DNA of 64,000 bases, from assembly GCA_963851025.1 (NCBI GenBank), contig CAWKOA010000035.1, positions 310,001-374,000 of the forward strand, given 5' to 3'. The DNA is from RYN-230 sp963851025 (lineage in GTDB: Bacteria; Actinomycetota; Actinomycetes; Streptosporangiales; Streptosporangiaceae). The stretch's first letter is position 1; each line of letters starts with the position of its first letter. The notes beneath the pieces are model-generated. The model searched no databases, had not been told where the DNA came from, and saw nothing but the letters and a program-made list of their open reading frames with translations. Shown here in pieces: positions 52,607-61,250 of this stretch. The translations under genes were made by a program, and so were the position numbers.

Positions 52607-53587
52607 CTAGACGAACAGCTGGCCGCCGCGCGGGTCGAATGCATCCCGCACGCCGTCGCCGAAGATGTTGAACGCGAGCGTGGTGATCAGCAGCGCCAGG
52701 CTGGGGAACACCAGGTACCACCACGCGCCGTACTCGAAGACGGTCTGCGAATCGGCGATCATCGACCCCCAGTCCGGGGTGGGCGGGGGGATACCCACGC
52801 CCAGGAAGGACAGGGACGCCTCGGCCACGATCGACACCGGGATCAGCAGGCTGGTGTAGACGATGATCGGGGCGATCACGTTGGGCAGGATGTCGATGAA
52901 CATGATCCGCCAGGGCCCGGCCCCCAGGGACCGGGCGGCCTCGACGTACTCCTTCTCCCGGATCGACAGCACCTGGCCGCGGATGATCCGGCCGACGGAC
53001 GCCCAGCCGAGGAACCCGATGACGATGAGCAGGACGGCCAGTCCCGGGCCGATCACCGTGACCAGGGAGATGGCCAGCAGCAGGAACGGGATGGCGAGCA
53101 GCCAGTCCATGAGCCGGGCCAGCAGCGTGTCCGTCAGGCCGCCGAAGTATCCGGCGGCCAGGCCGACGACCGCGCCGATCGCAACCGAGATCACCGAGGC
53201 CAGCACGCCGACGATGAGAGAGATCCGGGCGCCGTAGGCGATCCGGACCAGGATGTCACGGCCCAGCGTGTCGGTGCCGAGCAGGAAATGGCTCGACGGG
53301 CCGAGCGGCTGGCCGCTGGCGTCCACCCCGATCGGCGCGGGGAACTGCTGGTTCGGGCCGTGGCCGGTGATCGCGGCCACGACTGGCGCGAAGATCGCCA
53401 CCAGGACGATGAGGATGATCACGGCGAGCGAGATCATCGATGCCTTGTCGTGCAGCAGCCGCTGCGTGGCCAGCCGCCAGGGGCTGCGCCCTTCGATCTT
53501 CTTGGCGGCGCCCTCGGCCTCGGTGCCTGGCGCGGGCGCCGATCCCGCCGGGACCTGCTCGGAAGCTTGCGGAATGTTCAAAGCCAT
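52607..53587 (-). CDS. dppC: Oligopeptide ABC transporter permease (DppC/OppC type)
   Basis: A 326-residue permease with a cytosolic N-terminal extension (~40 residues) and 'RLLHDKASMISLAVIILIVLVAIFAPVVAAI', the OppC-type first helix. 'HFLLGTDTLGRDILVRIAYGARISLIVGV' is the strongly conserved loop of this subfamily, and 'KEYVEAARSLGAGPWRIMFIDILPNVIAPIIV' the EAA loop. The end, 'FGDGVRDAFDPR', is typical. Pairs with DppB to form the channel. ATG 53587, 22 bp after the ATPase gene. Confidence 0.93.
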   Translation of the reverse strand: MALNIPQASEQVPAGSAPAPGTEAEGAAKKIEGRSPWRLATQRLLHDKASMISLAVIILIVLVAIFAPVVAAITGHGPNQQFPAPIGVDASGQPLGPSSHFLLGTDTLGRDILVRIAYGARISLIVGVLASVISVAIGAVVGLAAGYFGGLTDTLLARLMDWLLAIPFLLLAISLVTVIGPGLAVLLIVIGFLGWASVGRIIRGQVLSIREKEYVEAARSLGAGPWRIMFIDILPNVIAPIIVYTSLLIPVSIVAEASLSFLGVGIPPPTPDWGSMIADSQTVFEYGAWWYLVFPSLALLITTLAFNIFGDGVRDAFDPRGGQLFV

Positions 53588-53609
53588 GATGTCACTTCCC
53601 TGTGCAGGC

Positions 53610-54725
53610 TCAGGCGCTGCCGAGCAGCCCGGACTCGATCACGCGGTCTTCGGCGGAGATGGTGGGCCGGGACTTGGAGATGTCCTCCCCGTCTTCCACC
53701 GGGAAGTGGCAGGCGGCCAGGTGGTCCGCTCCGTCACCGAGGCGCGGCTCGAGCACGGGGTCTTTGTCCACGCACGTCGGGGCGGCCTTCGGGCACCGCG
53801 GGTGGAACCGGCAGCCGGAGGGCGGGCTGATCGGCGAGGGTACGTCGCCGGCCAGGATGATCCGCTCCCGCTGCCCGGACTTGTCCGGGTCCGGGACCGG
53901 CACCGCGGAGAGCAGCGCGTCGGTGTAGGGGTGGCGCGGGTGGGCCCAGAGGTCGTCGACCGGGGCCAGCTCGGTCACCTTCCCCAGGTACATGACCGCC
54001 ACCCGGTTGCTCACGTGCCGCACCACGGACAGGTCGTGCGCGATGAAGACGTAGGTCAGGCCCAGCTCTTTCTGCAGGTCGGCCAGCAGGTTGATGATCT
54101 GGGCCTGGATGGACACGTCGAGCGCCGACACCGGCTCGTCGCAGACGATCAGCTTGGGCCGGAAGGCCAGCGCCCGCGCGACCCCGATGCGCTGCCGCTG
54201 GCCACCGGAGAACTCGGCCGGGAACCGGTTGAAGTGCTCCGGGTTCAGCCCGACCAGCTCCATGACCTCCTGGACCTTGCGCTTGCGCTCCTGGCCGGTG
54301 GCCGTCTTATGGATCGCGAAGGGGTCCCCGATGATCGACCCGACCCGGCGCCGCGGGTTCAGCGAGCCGTACGGGTCCTGGAAGATCATCTGCATCTCGC
54401 GCCGGAACGGCCGCATCTGCCGTGGCTTGAGCTTGCTGATGTCCTGGCCGTCGAACGTGATCCGGCCTGAGGTGAGGTCGTACAGCCGCAGGACGCAGCG
54501 GGCCAGCGTCGATTTGCCGCAGCCGGTCTCGCCGACCAGGCCGAGGGTCTGGCCCCGGCGGACCTCCAGGCTGACCCCGTCCACCGCGTGCACGTACTCC
54601 CGGTCGCGCCGGAAGAGTGCCGCGGACTGGACGGGAAAGTACTTGACCAGGTTCTCGATCCGCAGCAGGACATCGTCTCCTGCCGCGGGCTCCGGCGTCG
54701 TGGCCGTGGTCTCCGCGCTCATCAT
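53610..54725 (-). CDS. dppF: Oligopeptide ABC transporter ATP-binding protein (DppF/OppF type)
   Basis: An ATPase of about 371 residues. Walker A is 'GETGCGKSTLARC', the signature 'FSGGQRQRIGVARALAF', Walker B 'LIVCDEPVSALDVS', and the switch His lies in 'YVFIAHDLSVVRH'. The C-terminal oligopeptide extension has a cysteine motif, 'PPSGCRFHPRCPKAAPTCVDKDP', which in relatives can bind an iron-sulfur cluster. The 'YFPVQSAALFRRDREYVHAVDGVSL' start marks the F-type subunit. ATG 54725 (or 54722) follows the dppD stop by 8 bp. Confidence 0.93.
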   Translation of the reverse strand: MMSAETTATTPEPAAGDDVLLRIENLVKYFPVQSAALFRRDREYVHAVDGVSLEVRRGQTLGLVGETGCGKSTLARCVLRLYDLTSGRITFDGQDISKLKPRQMRPFRREMQMIFQDPYGSLNPRRRVGSIIGDPFAIHKTATGQERKRKVQEVMELVGLNPEHFNRFPAEFSGGQRQRIGVARALAFRPKLIVCDEPVSALDVSIQAQIINLLADLQKELGLTYVFIAHDLSVVRHVSNRVAVMYLGKVTELAPVDDLWAHPRHPYTDALLSAVPVPDPDKSGQRERIILAGDVPSPISPPSGCRFHPRCPKAAPTCVDKDPVLEPRLGDGADHLAACHFPVEDGEDISKSRPTISAEDRVIESGLLGSA

Positions 54726-54733
54726 TCCGTCCC

Positions 54734-55765
54734 TTACGCTTCGGCCTGTGCTGGAAGTGGCTCGCCCACGACTTTGCGCCGTAGCTCGTTGCGCGCCGCC
54801 ATGTCGTGCGGCAGCCAGCACGCCGACAGGTGGGTCTCGTCGTTTCCCACGGTGGCGAGGGGCGGGGTCTCCGTGCGGCACCGGTCCATCACGTAGTCGC
54901 AGCGGGGAGCGAACGGGCAGCCCGGCGGGAGACTGATCAGGCTGGGCGGCTGGCCGTGGATGGGCCGGAGCCGCTCGCGCTCACCGCCGTAGGCCGGGAG
55001 CGACTGGAGCAGCCCCTCGGTGTACGGGTGATGGTTGGCGAAGAAGGTGGTGCGCAGGTCGGCCTTTTCCATCACCGCCCCGGCGTACATCACCTGCACG
55101 TTGTCGGCCACATCGGCCACGACGCCGAGGTCGTGGGTGATGAGGATGACCGCCGTGCCGAACTCTTCCTGCAGGGTCTTGATGACCGCCAGCACCTGCG
55201 CCTGCACGGTGACGTCGAGCGCGGTCGTCGGCTCGTCCGCGATCAGCAGCTTGGGGTTGAGCGCCATCGCCATCGCGATCATGGCGCGCTGCCGCATGCC
55301 GCCCGAGAACTGGTGCGGGTAGTCGTCCACCCGGCGGTCCGCCTGCGGGATCCCGACCAGCTTGAGCAGCTCGACGGCCCGGGCCCTGGCCTGCGCCTTG
55401 GACATGTCCTTGTCGTGCTGGCGGATCATCTCCACGATCTGCCAGCCGACCTTGTAGTACGGGTGCAGGCTGGACAGCGGGTCCTGGAAGATCATCCCGA
55501 TCTCGGCCCCGCGGATCTTGCGCAGATCGCCCTGGCCGAGCGTGAGCAGGTCCCTGCCCTCGAACATAGCCCGGCCGCTGATCCGCGCCCCGCGGGTGAG
55601 GCCCATGATCGTCTGTGTCGAAACGCTCTTGCCGGAGCCTGACTCCCCGACGATGCCGAGGGTCTGCCCGGCATCGACCTGGAAGGAGACCCCGCGCACG
55701 GCCTGCACGATGCCGTCAGAGGTCCTGAATGACACGTGCAGGTCGTCAACCTCGAGCAGGGCCAC
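54734..55765 (-). CDS. dppD: Oligopeptide ABC transporter ATP-binding protein (DppD/OppD type)
   Basis: A 343-residue ATPase. Walker A is 'GESGSGKSVSTQTIMG', the signature 'FSGGMRQRAMIAMAMAL', Walker B 'LLIADEPTTALDVTVQ', and the switch His in 'VILITHDLGVVAD'. The OppD C-terminal extension has 'PPGCPFAPRCDYVMDRCRTETP'. It forms the heterodimeric engine with the F subunit. GTG 55765; separated from the binding-protein gene by 182 bp that contain two strong hairpins. Confidence 0.93.
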   Translation of the reverse strand: MALLEVDDLHVSFRTSDGIVQAVRGVSFQVDAGQTLGIVGESGSGKSVSTQTIMGLTRGARISGRAMFEGRDLLTLGQGDLRKIRGAEIGMIFQDPLSSLHPYYKVGWQIVEMIRQHDKDMSKAQARARAVELLKLVGIPQADRRVDDYPHQFSGGMRQRAMIAMAMALNPKLLIADEPTTALDVTVQAQVLAVIKTLQEEFGTAVILITHDLGVVADVADNVQVMYAGAVMEKADLRTTFFANHHPYTEGLLQSLPAYGGERERLRPIHGQPPSLISLPPGCPFAPRCDYVMDRCRTETPPLATVGNDETHLSACWLPHDMAARNELRRKVVGEPLPAQAEA

Positions 55766-55844
55766 GCTACCTACCCTCTCTACGTCAAAGGCCCGGGCCC
55801 GGCATATTTCCGCAGCCCAGAGCCTGTAATGACTGTAATCCCGG

Positions 55845-55931
55845 CCGGCCGCCCCGCGATAGCTACCGCGGGGCGGCCGGTTGACTCGATCAGCTTACGT
55901 TTCGTGACGAATCTCGCGAATCGTCACGAAA
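55845..55931. terminator. Two intercistronic hairpins between binding-protein and ATPase genes
   Basis: Hairpin 1 has perfect 14-bp arms (CCGGCCGCCCCGCG, 55845-55858, with 55867-55880) and an 8-nt loop. Hairpin 2 has perfect 11-bp arms (TTTCGTGACGA, 55900-55910, with 55921-55931) and a 10-nt loop. Such structures inside transporter operons commonly protect or partly terminate the binding-protein mRNA, giving it higher expression than the membrane parts. Confidence 0.6.
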
Positions 55932-55947
55932 CTCCGAGTCGGGATTA

Positions 55948-57790
55948 TTACGGCGTGCTGAGCCACACATTCGTCGGGTCGAACTGCTGGATCGCCGGCA
56001 CGTACACCGCGTTGTGCACGTAGCTGGCGTGGTACAGCGGCTGGTTCGGGTTGACGATCGGGTAGAACGGGGCGTCCTTCATGACCGCCTCGTCCGCCTG
56101 GCCCCAGATCGTCGCGGCCGCACTGGCCGTCGCCGCGCTGGCGCCCTTGGCGATCAGGGACGTCACCGCCGGGTTGTTGTAGAACCCGAAGTTGCTGCCG
56201 ATCGGCGGGTAGGACGCCGGGCCGGAGAACAGCGGGTTGAAGAACGACACGGCAGCATCCCCGTACCAGTCCGGGCCCCAGCCGGCCAGTGAGAGATCCC
56301 ACGTGCCCTTCTTGGCCACGCTCGGCACCTCCATGTACTTCACGTAGAAGTCCGCGGGGGTGGCCCCGAGCAGCTTGATCTTCACGCCGATCTTGGACAG
56401 GTCGCTCTGCAGCGTCTGCGCCATCTTGGTCGCGACCGTGCTGGACGGCCGGTACAGCAGCGTGAGGTTCAGCCCGTTCTTGTACCCGGCGCTGGCCAGC
56501 ATCTGCTTGGCCTTGGTCGGGTTGTAGGGGTACGGGTTGTAGCCCGCCGGCACGTCCTGCGCCCCGTTGATCCCAGCCGGCAGCACGTGGGTGAGTGCCA
56601 CTCCCTGGGTCGGGCCGCCGTTGTCGGTGAGCAGGTGGGCCCGGTCGATGCCGAAGCTGATGCGCCTGCCGGACCGCGACCTTCTTCAGCGCCGCGTTGT
56701 TGTTAGGCGACACCGCGTTGAAGACGAGGTAGGGGTTGGTGGAGTAGGTGGAGCCGAGGTTGAAGTTGTGGTTCAGCCCCTGCTTCATCTGGGCCTGCAG
56801 GCCCGGGTCCGCGCCGACCGGCGGGAACGCGTCGAATTCCATGCTGGCTGCGGACGTGTTGGTCTGCAGCTGCTGCTGGATCGCGGGCTCGTTGCCGGTC
56901 TCCGAGACCTTGATCTCGTTGACGTACGCCTTGCGGATCGGGTCCGTGCTGGCCTTCCAGGCCGGGTTGCGGATGAAGACGATGCTCCGCGTGGGCACGT
57001 AGCTCTGGATCTTGTACGGCCCGTCGGCGACGATGTGCTGCGCCTCGGGGGCGCTCGCCGGCAGGTAGTTCAGGCTCTCCACGGGCGCGGGCGCGAAGGC
57101 GTCCAGCTGCAGCATGTCCGGGAAGTAGCTGGCCGGGTGGACCAGGTTGTAGGTGATCGTCTGCCCCGAGGCCTTCACACCCGAGATCTGGTGGGTGTCG
57201 ATGTAGTTCTTGATGGCCGAGACGGAGGTGGACGAGACCTTGGCGAACCCGGCGCAGAACTGCGAGTAGCCGACGATCAGCGCCTCGAAGTCCGGCAGGC
57301 CGCCGAACGGCTGGGTCGGGTTGCAGTCCCGCTTCAGGCCGAGCAGCGCGTCAGCCGCCGTGACCTGCCGCGCCGGGCTGCTGTCCCACATCGCGCCGGT
57401 GCGGATCGTCACGCTGTACGTCTTGCCCCCGTTGGAGACGGTCGGCAGCGCGGTGGCGAGGTCGGGCTCGACGGTCGTCGTCTTGCCCGGGGTGGCCGGG
57501 TACGCGTACAGGAGCCGGAGCCAGGGCCGCTGGCCCAGCGCGCCGATCGTGTAGTAGGAGACGTTGTAGTCCATGAAGTCAACGTCGCCCTGGCCGAGCA
57601 TGTTCAGCGTGCCGCCCTTTGTGGGCGAACCGGTCCCGGGGTTCAGTCCCTGGAGACCAAAGGTCTGCGAGCCCGCTGACGTGCCGCTGGTCGAGCCGCC
57701 GCTACCGCTGCTCCCGCCACAGGCGGTAGCCACGAGGGCGAGTACGGTCACGCCTACGGCGGCCGCATAGCCCCGCGTGCGTATGCGCAT
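55948..57790 (-). CDS. Oligopeptide-binding lipoprotein of the ABC transporter, frameshifted
   Basis: A family 5 extracellular solute-binding protein of about 614 residues. The signal 'YAAAVGVTVLALVATACGG' has a lipobox (A-T-A-C). The Gly/Ser-rich spacer leads to 'GGTLNMLGQGDVDFMDYN', 'LLYAYPATPG', 'EPDLATALPTVSNGGKTYSVTIRTGAMW', and 'ADGPYKIQSYVPTRSIVFIRNPAW', all family-typical. At about 56670 ('KKVAVRQA' to 'ISFGIDRAHLL') the frame changes by one base; the C-terminal part ('YNPTKAKQMLASAGYKNGLNLTLLYRPS...') ends at 55948. ATG 57790 follows AGGAGG by 9 nt. First gene of the operon. Confidence 0.9.
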
Positions 57791-58275
57791 CGACACATTC
57801 CTCCTTCTAGTGTTCCGCCGCGAAGTTCGTCCGCGGAGCAAGGACCCATGGGCCGATCCGTCCCACGGTATGGCGGCACGCCAAGAGAGGCGTCCGACCG
57901 GGATCATGCTAGGACCGGGTACCCGCCGTGGTGAACAGGCATGATGCCAGCGCCCCGAATCGTGACCCGACGGTAATCTGACCCTTATCAGACTGCTACC
58001 GGACCCCTCCCGATGCCGTATACCGGGACGCGAAGGTATAGACTCGACGGCCTTCTCTACTGCCCAGGACTCCCCCGCCATCCGGCACAACCGGAGCTTC
58101 CCGGCGAAAGCAGCGAGAAGGATCACTGCGGACGGCGGCTTTGACCGGATTTCTTCCTTGACGGCCGTCAAGCCGCACGGACGTCCCTGAAGGCTGGATC
58201 CCGCCTCCCGGCCTCCCCGGAGGGCACCGTCCAGGAGGGCCCGGTGCCGCCGCCTGCTGGCCTTCCCCCGGAGGG
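57791..58275. other. 485-bp intergenic region upstream of the peptide transporter
   Basis: No credible gene is seen; the short minus-strand frame at 57996-58178 has no RBS or family look. It holds a dyad TCTGA-CCCTTA-TCAGA (57977-57992) and a perfect palindrome TTGACGGCCGTCAA (58158-58171), either of which could be an operator of the transporter operon. AT-richer spots (e.g. GGTATAGACT near 58037) may be promoter elements. MenD ends at 58276. Confidence 0.5.
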
Positions 58276-60188
58276 CTAGAGCCGCCCCGTGATAGCCGCC
58301 GCCGCGGCCGCCGCGAGCCGCCCCCGCAGCGCGGTGCCCGCGGCCCGGTCCGCGGGGACCTCGACGATGCGGATCCCGTCGCCCTTGAGCGCGTCCGGCA
58401 GGTCCGCGGCGGCCGTCACCACCGTGTGCCCGAGCCCGGCCGCGGCGGCCAGGCCGGCCAGGCGGGCCCCGTGCGGCGTGCCGAAAACCCGCTCGAACGG
58501 GGCGGGCACCGCGGCCTGCTCCAGGGTGGAGAAGATGCCGCCGCCGTCGTTGTTGGCGACGACCAGGACCAGGTCGGGCCGGTCTTCCTCCGGGCCCGGC
58601 GAACAGCCCGGGCGAGTCATGCAGGAAGGCCAGGTCGCCCAGCAGCGCGGCGGCCGGGCCGCCGCCCGCCGCCTGGTGCGCGAGCGCGGCCCCGGACGCC
58701 GAGGAGATCAGCCCGTCGATGCCGCTCGCCCCCCGGCTGGCCAGCACCCGCAGGCCGTCCCGGGGGGCCAGCTGCCGGTCCAGGTCGCGGATGGGCAGGC
58801 TGGACGCGGCCCACAGCAGCGCCCCGTCCGGCAGCGCCGCGGCCAGGTCGCGGGCCAGCCGTGGCTCGGTCAGCTCACCGTCGGCGTCCAGGACCGCGTC
58901 CACCGCGCCGCGCGCGGCCGCGTCCGCCTCCTGCCAGCGGCCCAGCCAGCCGCGGGGGGGCGCGGCGGGCAGGCCGGCCAGCCGGACGGCCACGGCCACG
59001 TCGGTGGCGGTGCGCGCCGGGTCCGCCCAGCGGCCCGGGCCCTGGGCGAGGACCACCTGCCGGGCGCCGCCCGCCGCGGCCTGGCGCAAGAACGCGGTCT
59101 GGCCCCGGGACAGCCCAGGCCGGCCGGCGCAGACGACCAGGTCAGGACGGTGCGCGGCCAGGAACGCCGGGTGCTCGAGGAGGTACTGGTAGGCGCCGAG
59201 CGCGTGCGAGCCCTGCCGCGCCCCGGACGACGGCTCGGCCAGCACCGGCCAGCCCGCCGCGGCGGCCAGCCGGAGCAGCCCGGCCGGGTCAGCGACCCCG
59301 TCCCCGGCCACGATGACGCCCCGCTCGGCCCACGGCAGGTCCAGCGTCCCCCGCTCCCCCCAGCCCGCGGGCGTGAAGACGCCAGGATGACTAGAGGTGC
59401 CAGAGGTGCTAAAGTGCCGGAGTTGCTAAAGGTGCCGGAGTGGCTGGAGGGGCCGATGCCGCCCGGCGGGTCCTGCGGGCCGCCCGGCCCCGCCCCGGCC
59501 CAGCGGGTCCACGGGGCCCCGCCTGGCCGCCCGTCCAGCGGCTCCGGCCAGCCGCCCGGCCGGCGCTCCGCCGCCGGCCGGCGGGCCACGACCGGCCGGC
59601 CGGGGCCGCCGCGTCCGGCAGCCCCGGCACCAGCGGATCCCGCAACGGCAGGTTCAGGTGCACCGGCCCCGGAAAGCCGCCGTCCGCCCCGGACGCCGCC
59701 GCCCACGCCCGGCCGGCCAGCGACCGCCAGTACGCGTTCATCCCCGGCCGGGCCTCCGGCACCCCCGCCTCGGCGAACCAGCGGACCGCCCCGCCGTAGA
59801 GCTTGAGCTGGTCGATGGTCTGGTTGGCGCCGGTGCCGCGCAGCTCGGGCGGCCGGTCGGCGGTCAGGACCAGCAGCGGGACCCCGGACTCGTCCGCCTC
59901 GATCACGGCCGGGTGGAAGTTGGCCGCCGCCGTGCCCGAGGTGCAGACCAGCGCGGCCGGCCGCCCGCCGGCCTTGGCCAGCCCCAGGGCCAGGAACGCC
60001 GCCGACCGCTCGTCGATCCGCACGTGCAGCCGGAGCCCGGCGCCCGGTTCGCTGGCCCGGTCGAACAAGGCGATGGCCAGCGGCGCGCTGCGTGACCCGG
60101 GGGCCAGCACGACTTCGCGCAGGCCGCAGCGCATCAGCTCGTCGACCAGGGTGCGGGCGAAGGCAGTCGAGGGATTCACGGTGCGCAC
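58276..60188 (-). CDS. menD: 2-succinyl-5-enolpyruvyl-6-hydroxy-3-cyclohexene-1-carboxylate synthase MenD, multiply frameshifted
   Basis: A thiamine-diphosphate enzyme joining isochorismate and 2-oxoglutarate in menaquinone synthesis. The N-terminal part is clear: 'STAFARTLVDELMRCGLREVVLAPGSRSAPLAIAL', the catalytic Glu in 'RIDERSAAFLALGLAKA', 'VCTSGTAAANFHPAVIEA', 'TADRPPELRGTGANQTIDQ'. The end carries 'GDLAFLHDSPGLF' and 'VANNDGGGIFSTLEQA' (TPP motif). The frame changes near 59630, in the linker around 59340-59420, and near 58605. The linker also has short repeats in the form of S-G-T or A-P-L units. A long frame running from 59311 to 55895 is an artefact. Start GTG 60188 or 60179. Confidence 0.85.
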
Positions 60189-60198
60189 GCCGGCCCGG

Positions 60199-61200
60199 TC
60201 AGGCCGGCCCGGCCGGGGCGGCCGCGCCGAGGAATTCCGCCGCAGCTGCCACCCGGGCGCGCCACGGGGCGGGATCTGACTCCCAGCGGTCAAGCCGTTG
60301 CGGAGCAAGAGGAGGCCGGCGAACCGGCAGGTAACCGGCCTGCTCAGCCAGCGGATCGGCGGTGACGTCCCCGGTCAGCAGGCTCATCGTGGCCAGGCCG
60401 CAGGCGTACGGCAGGCTGGGCAGCGCCGCCGCGAGCGCCACTCCCGCGGCCAGCCCGACCGAGGACTCCACCGCGCTGGACACCACGACGGGCAGCCCGC
60501 AGGCCTCCGCGACCCGCAGCGCGGCCGCGACGCCGCCCAGCGGCTGGGCCTTCAGCATCACGATGTCGGCCGCGCCCGCCGCCCGCACGGCCAGCGGGTC
60601 CTCGGCCTTGCGGATCGACTCGTCCGCGCAGACCGGGATGTCCACCCGGCGGCGCAGCGCGGCCAGCTCGTCCAGGGTGGCGCAGGGCTGCTCGGCGTAC
60701 TCGAGCCCGAACCGGCCCAGCGCGCCGAGCATCCGGGCGGCGGTGTCCACATCCCAGCCGCCGTTGGCGTCCACCCGGATCCGGCCCTCGGGGCCCAGCG
60801 CGTCGCGCACCGCCTCGACCCGGGCGAGGTCGTCGCCCTCGGCCTGGCCCCGCTCGGCGACCTTGACCTTCGCGGTCCGGCAGCCGGAGCCGGCCACGAT
60901 GCGGTGCGCCTGCTCCGGGCCCACCGCGGGCACCGTGACGTTGACCGGGACCCGGTCGCGGACCGGCGCCGGCCAGCCGTCCCAGGCCGCTTCCAGGGCG
61001 CAGGCCAGCCAGCGGGAGCTTTCGCGCGGGCCGTACTCGGCGAACGGGGAGAACTCCGCCCACCCGGCCGGGCCCTCGATCAGCGCCCCTTCCCGGACCG
61101 TGATGCCGCGGAAGCGGGTGCGCATCGGGATCGCGAACGCGCGCAGGCCCGGCAGCGCGGCCGCGACCCGGTCCCGTGGTTCCGGGTCAGCATCAGCCAC
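60199..61200 (-). CDS. menC: o-Succinylbenzoate synthase
   Basis: A 333-residue enolase-superfamily enzyme that dehydrates the MenD-derived product to o-succinylbenzoate. Catalytic residues are visible in order: acid/base Lys in 'RTAKVKVAERG', metal ligands Asp in 'RIRVDANGGWD', Glu in 'LEYAEQPCAT', Asp in 'PVCADESIRK', and second Lys in 'IVMLKAQPLGGV'. No frameshift. GTG 61200 has GGAGGG 8 nt upstream. It is first in a minus-strand pair with menD, 11 bp apart, and divergent from menE, 50 bp away. Confidence 0.95.
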   Translation of the reverse strand: MADADPEPRDRVAAALPGLRAFAIPMRTRFRGITVREGALIEGPAGWAEFSPFAEYGPRESSRWLACALEAAWDGWPAPVRDRVPVNVTVPAVGPEQAHRIVAGSGCRTAKVKVAERGQAEGDDLARVEAVRDALGPEGRIRVDANGGWDVDTAARMLGALGRFGLEYAEQPCATLDELAALRRRVDIPVCADESIRKAEDPLAVRAAGAADIVMLKAQPLGGVAAALRVAEACGLPVVVSSAVESSVGLAAGVALAAALPSLPYACGLATMSLLTGDVTADPLAEQAGYLPVRRPPLAPQRLDRWESDPAPWRARVAAAAEFLGAAAPAGPA

Positions 61201-61250
61201 TGCAGCACCCTCCCGGTTCGTCCCTGATCTGCCCGGATAACCTTACGTCG

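Noticed and set aside
34796..58171. TTGAC...GTCAA dyads at 34796, 46791 and 58158 as sites of one regulator
   Set aside because: TTGAC is also the -35 consensus and the arm spacing differs (0, 7 and 4 bp), so a shared protein is not supported.
57996..58178. 60-residue minus-strand ORF in the gap upstream of the peptide-binding protein
   Set aside because: No RBS, atypical composition, and no similarity to any family known to me.
55895..59311. A 1138-residue minus-strand frame joining MenD-like and peptide-binding-protein sequence
   Set aside because: It merges a middle piece of menD, the intergenic region and part of the binding-protein gene only because frameshifts align the frames. It is not a fusion gene.
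8794..60188. Programmed +1 frameshifting as the cause of the broken genes
   Set aside because: More than ten unrelated genes are affected with no common slippery sequence or stop-codon stall, so sequence error is simpler.
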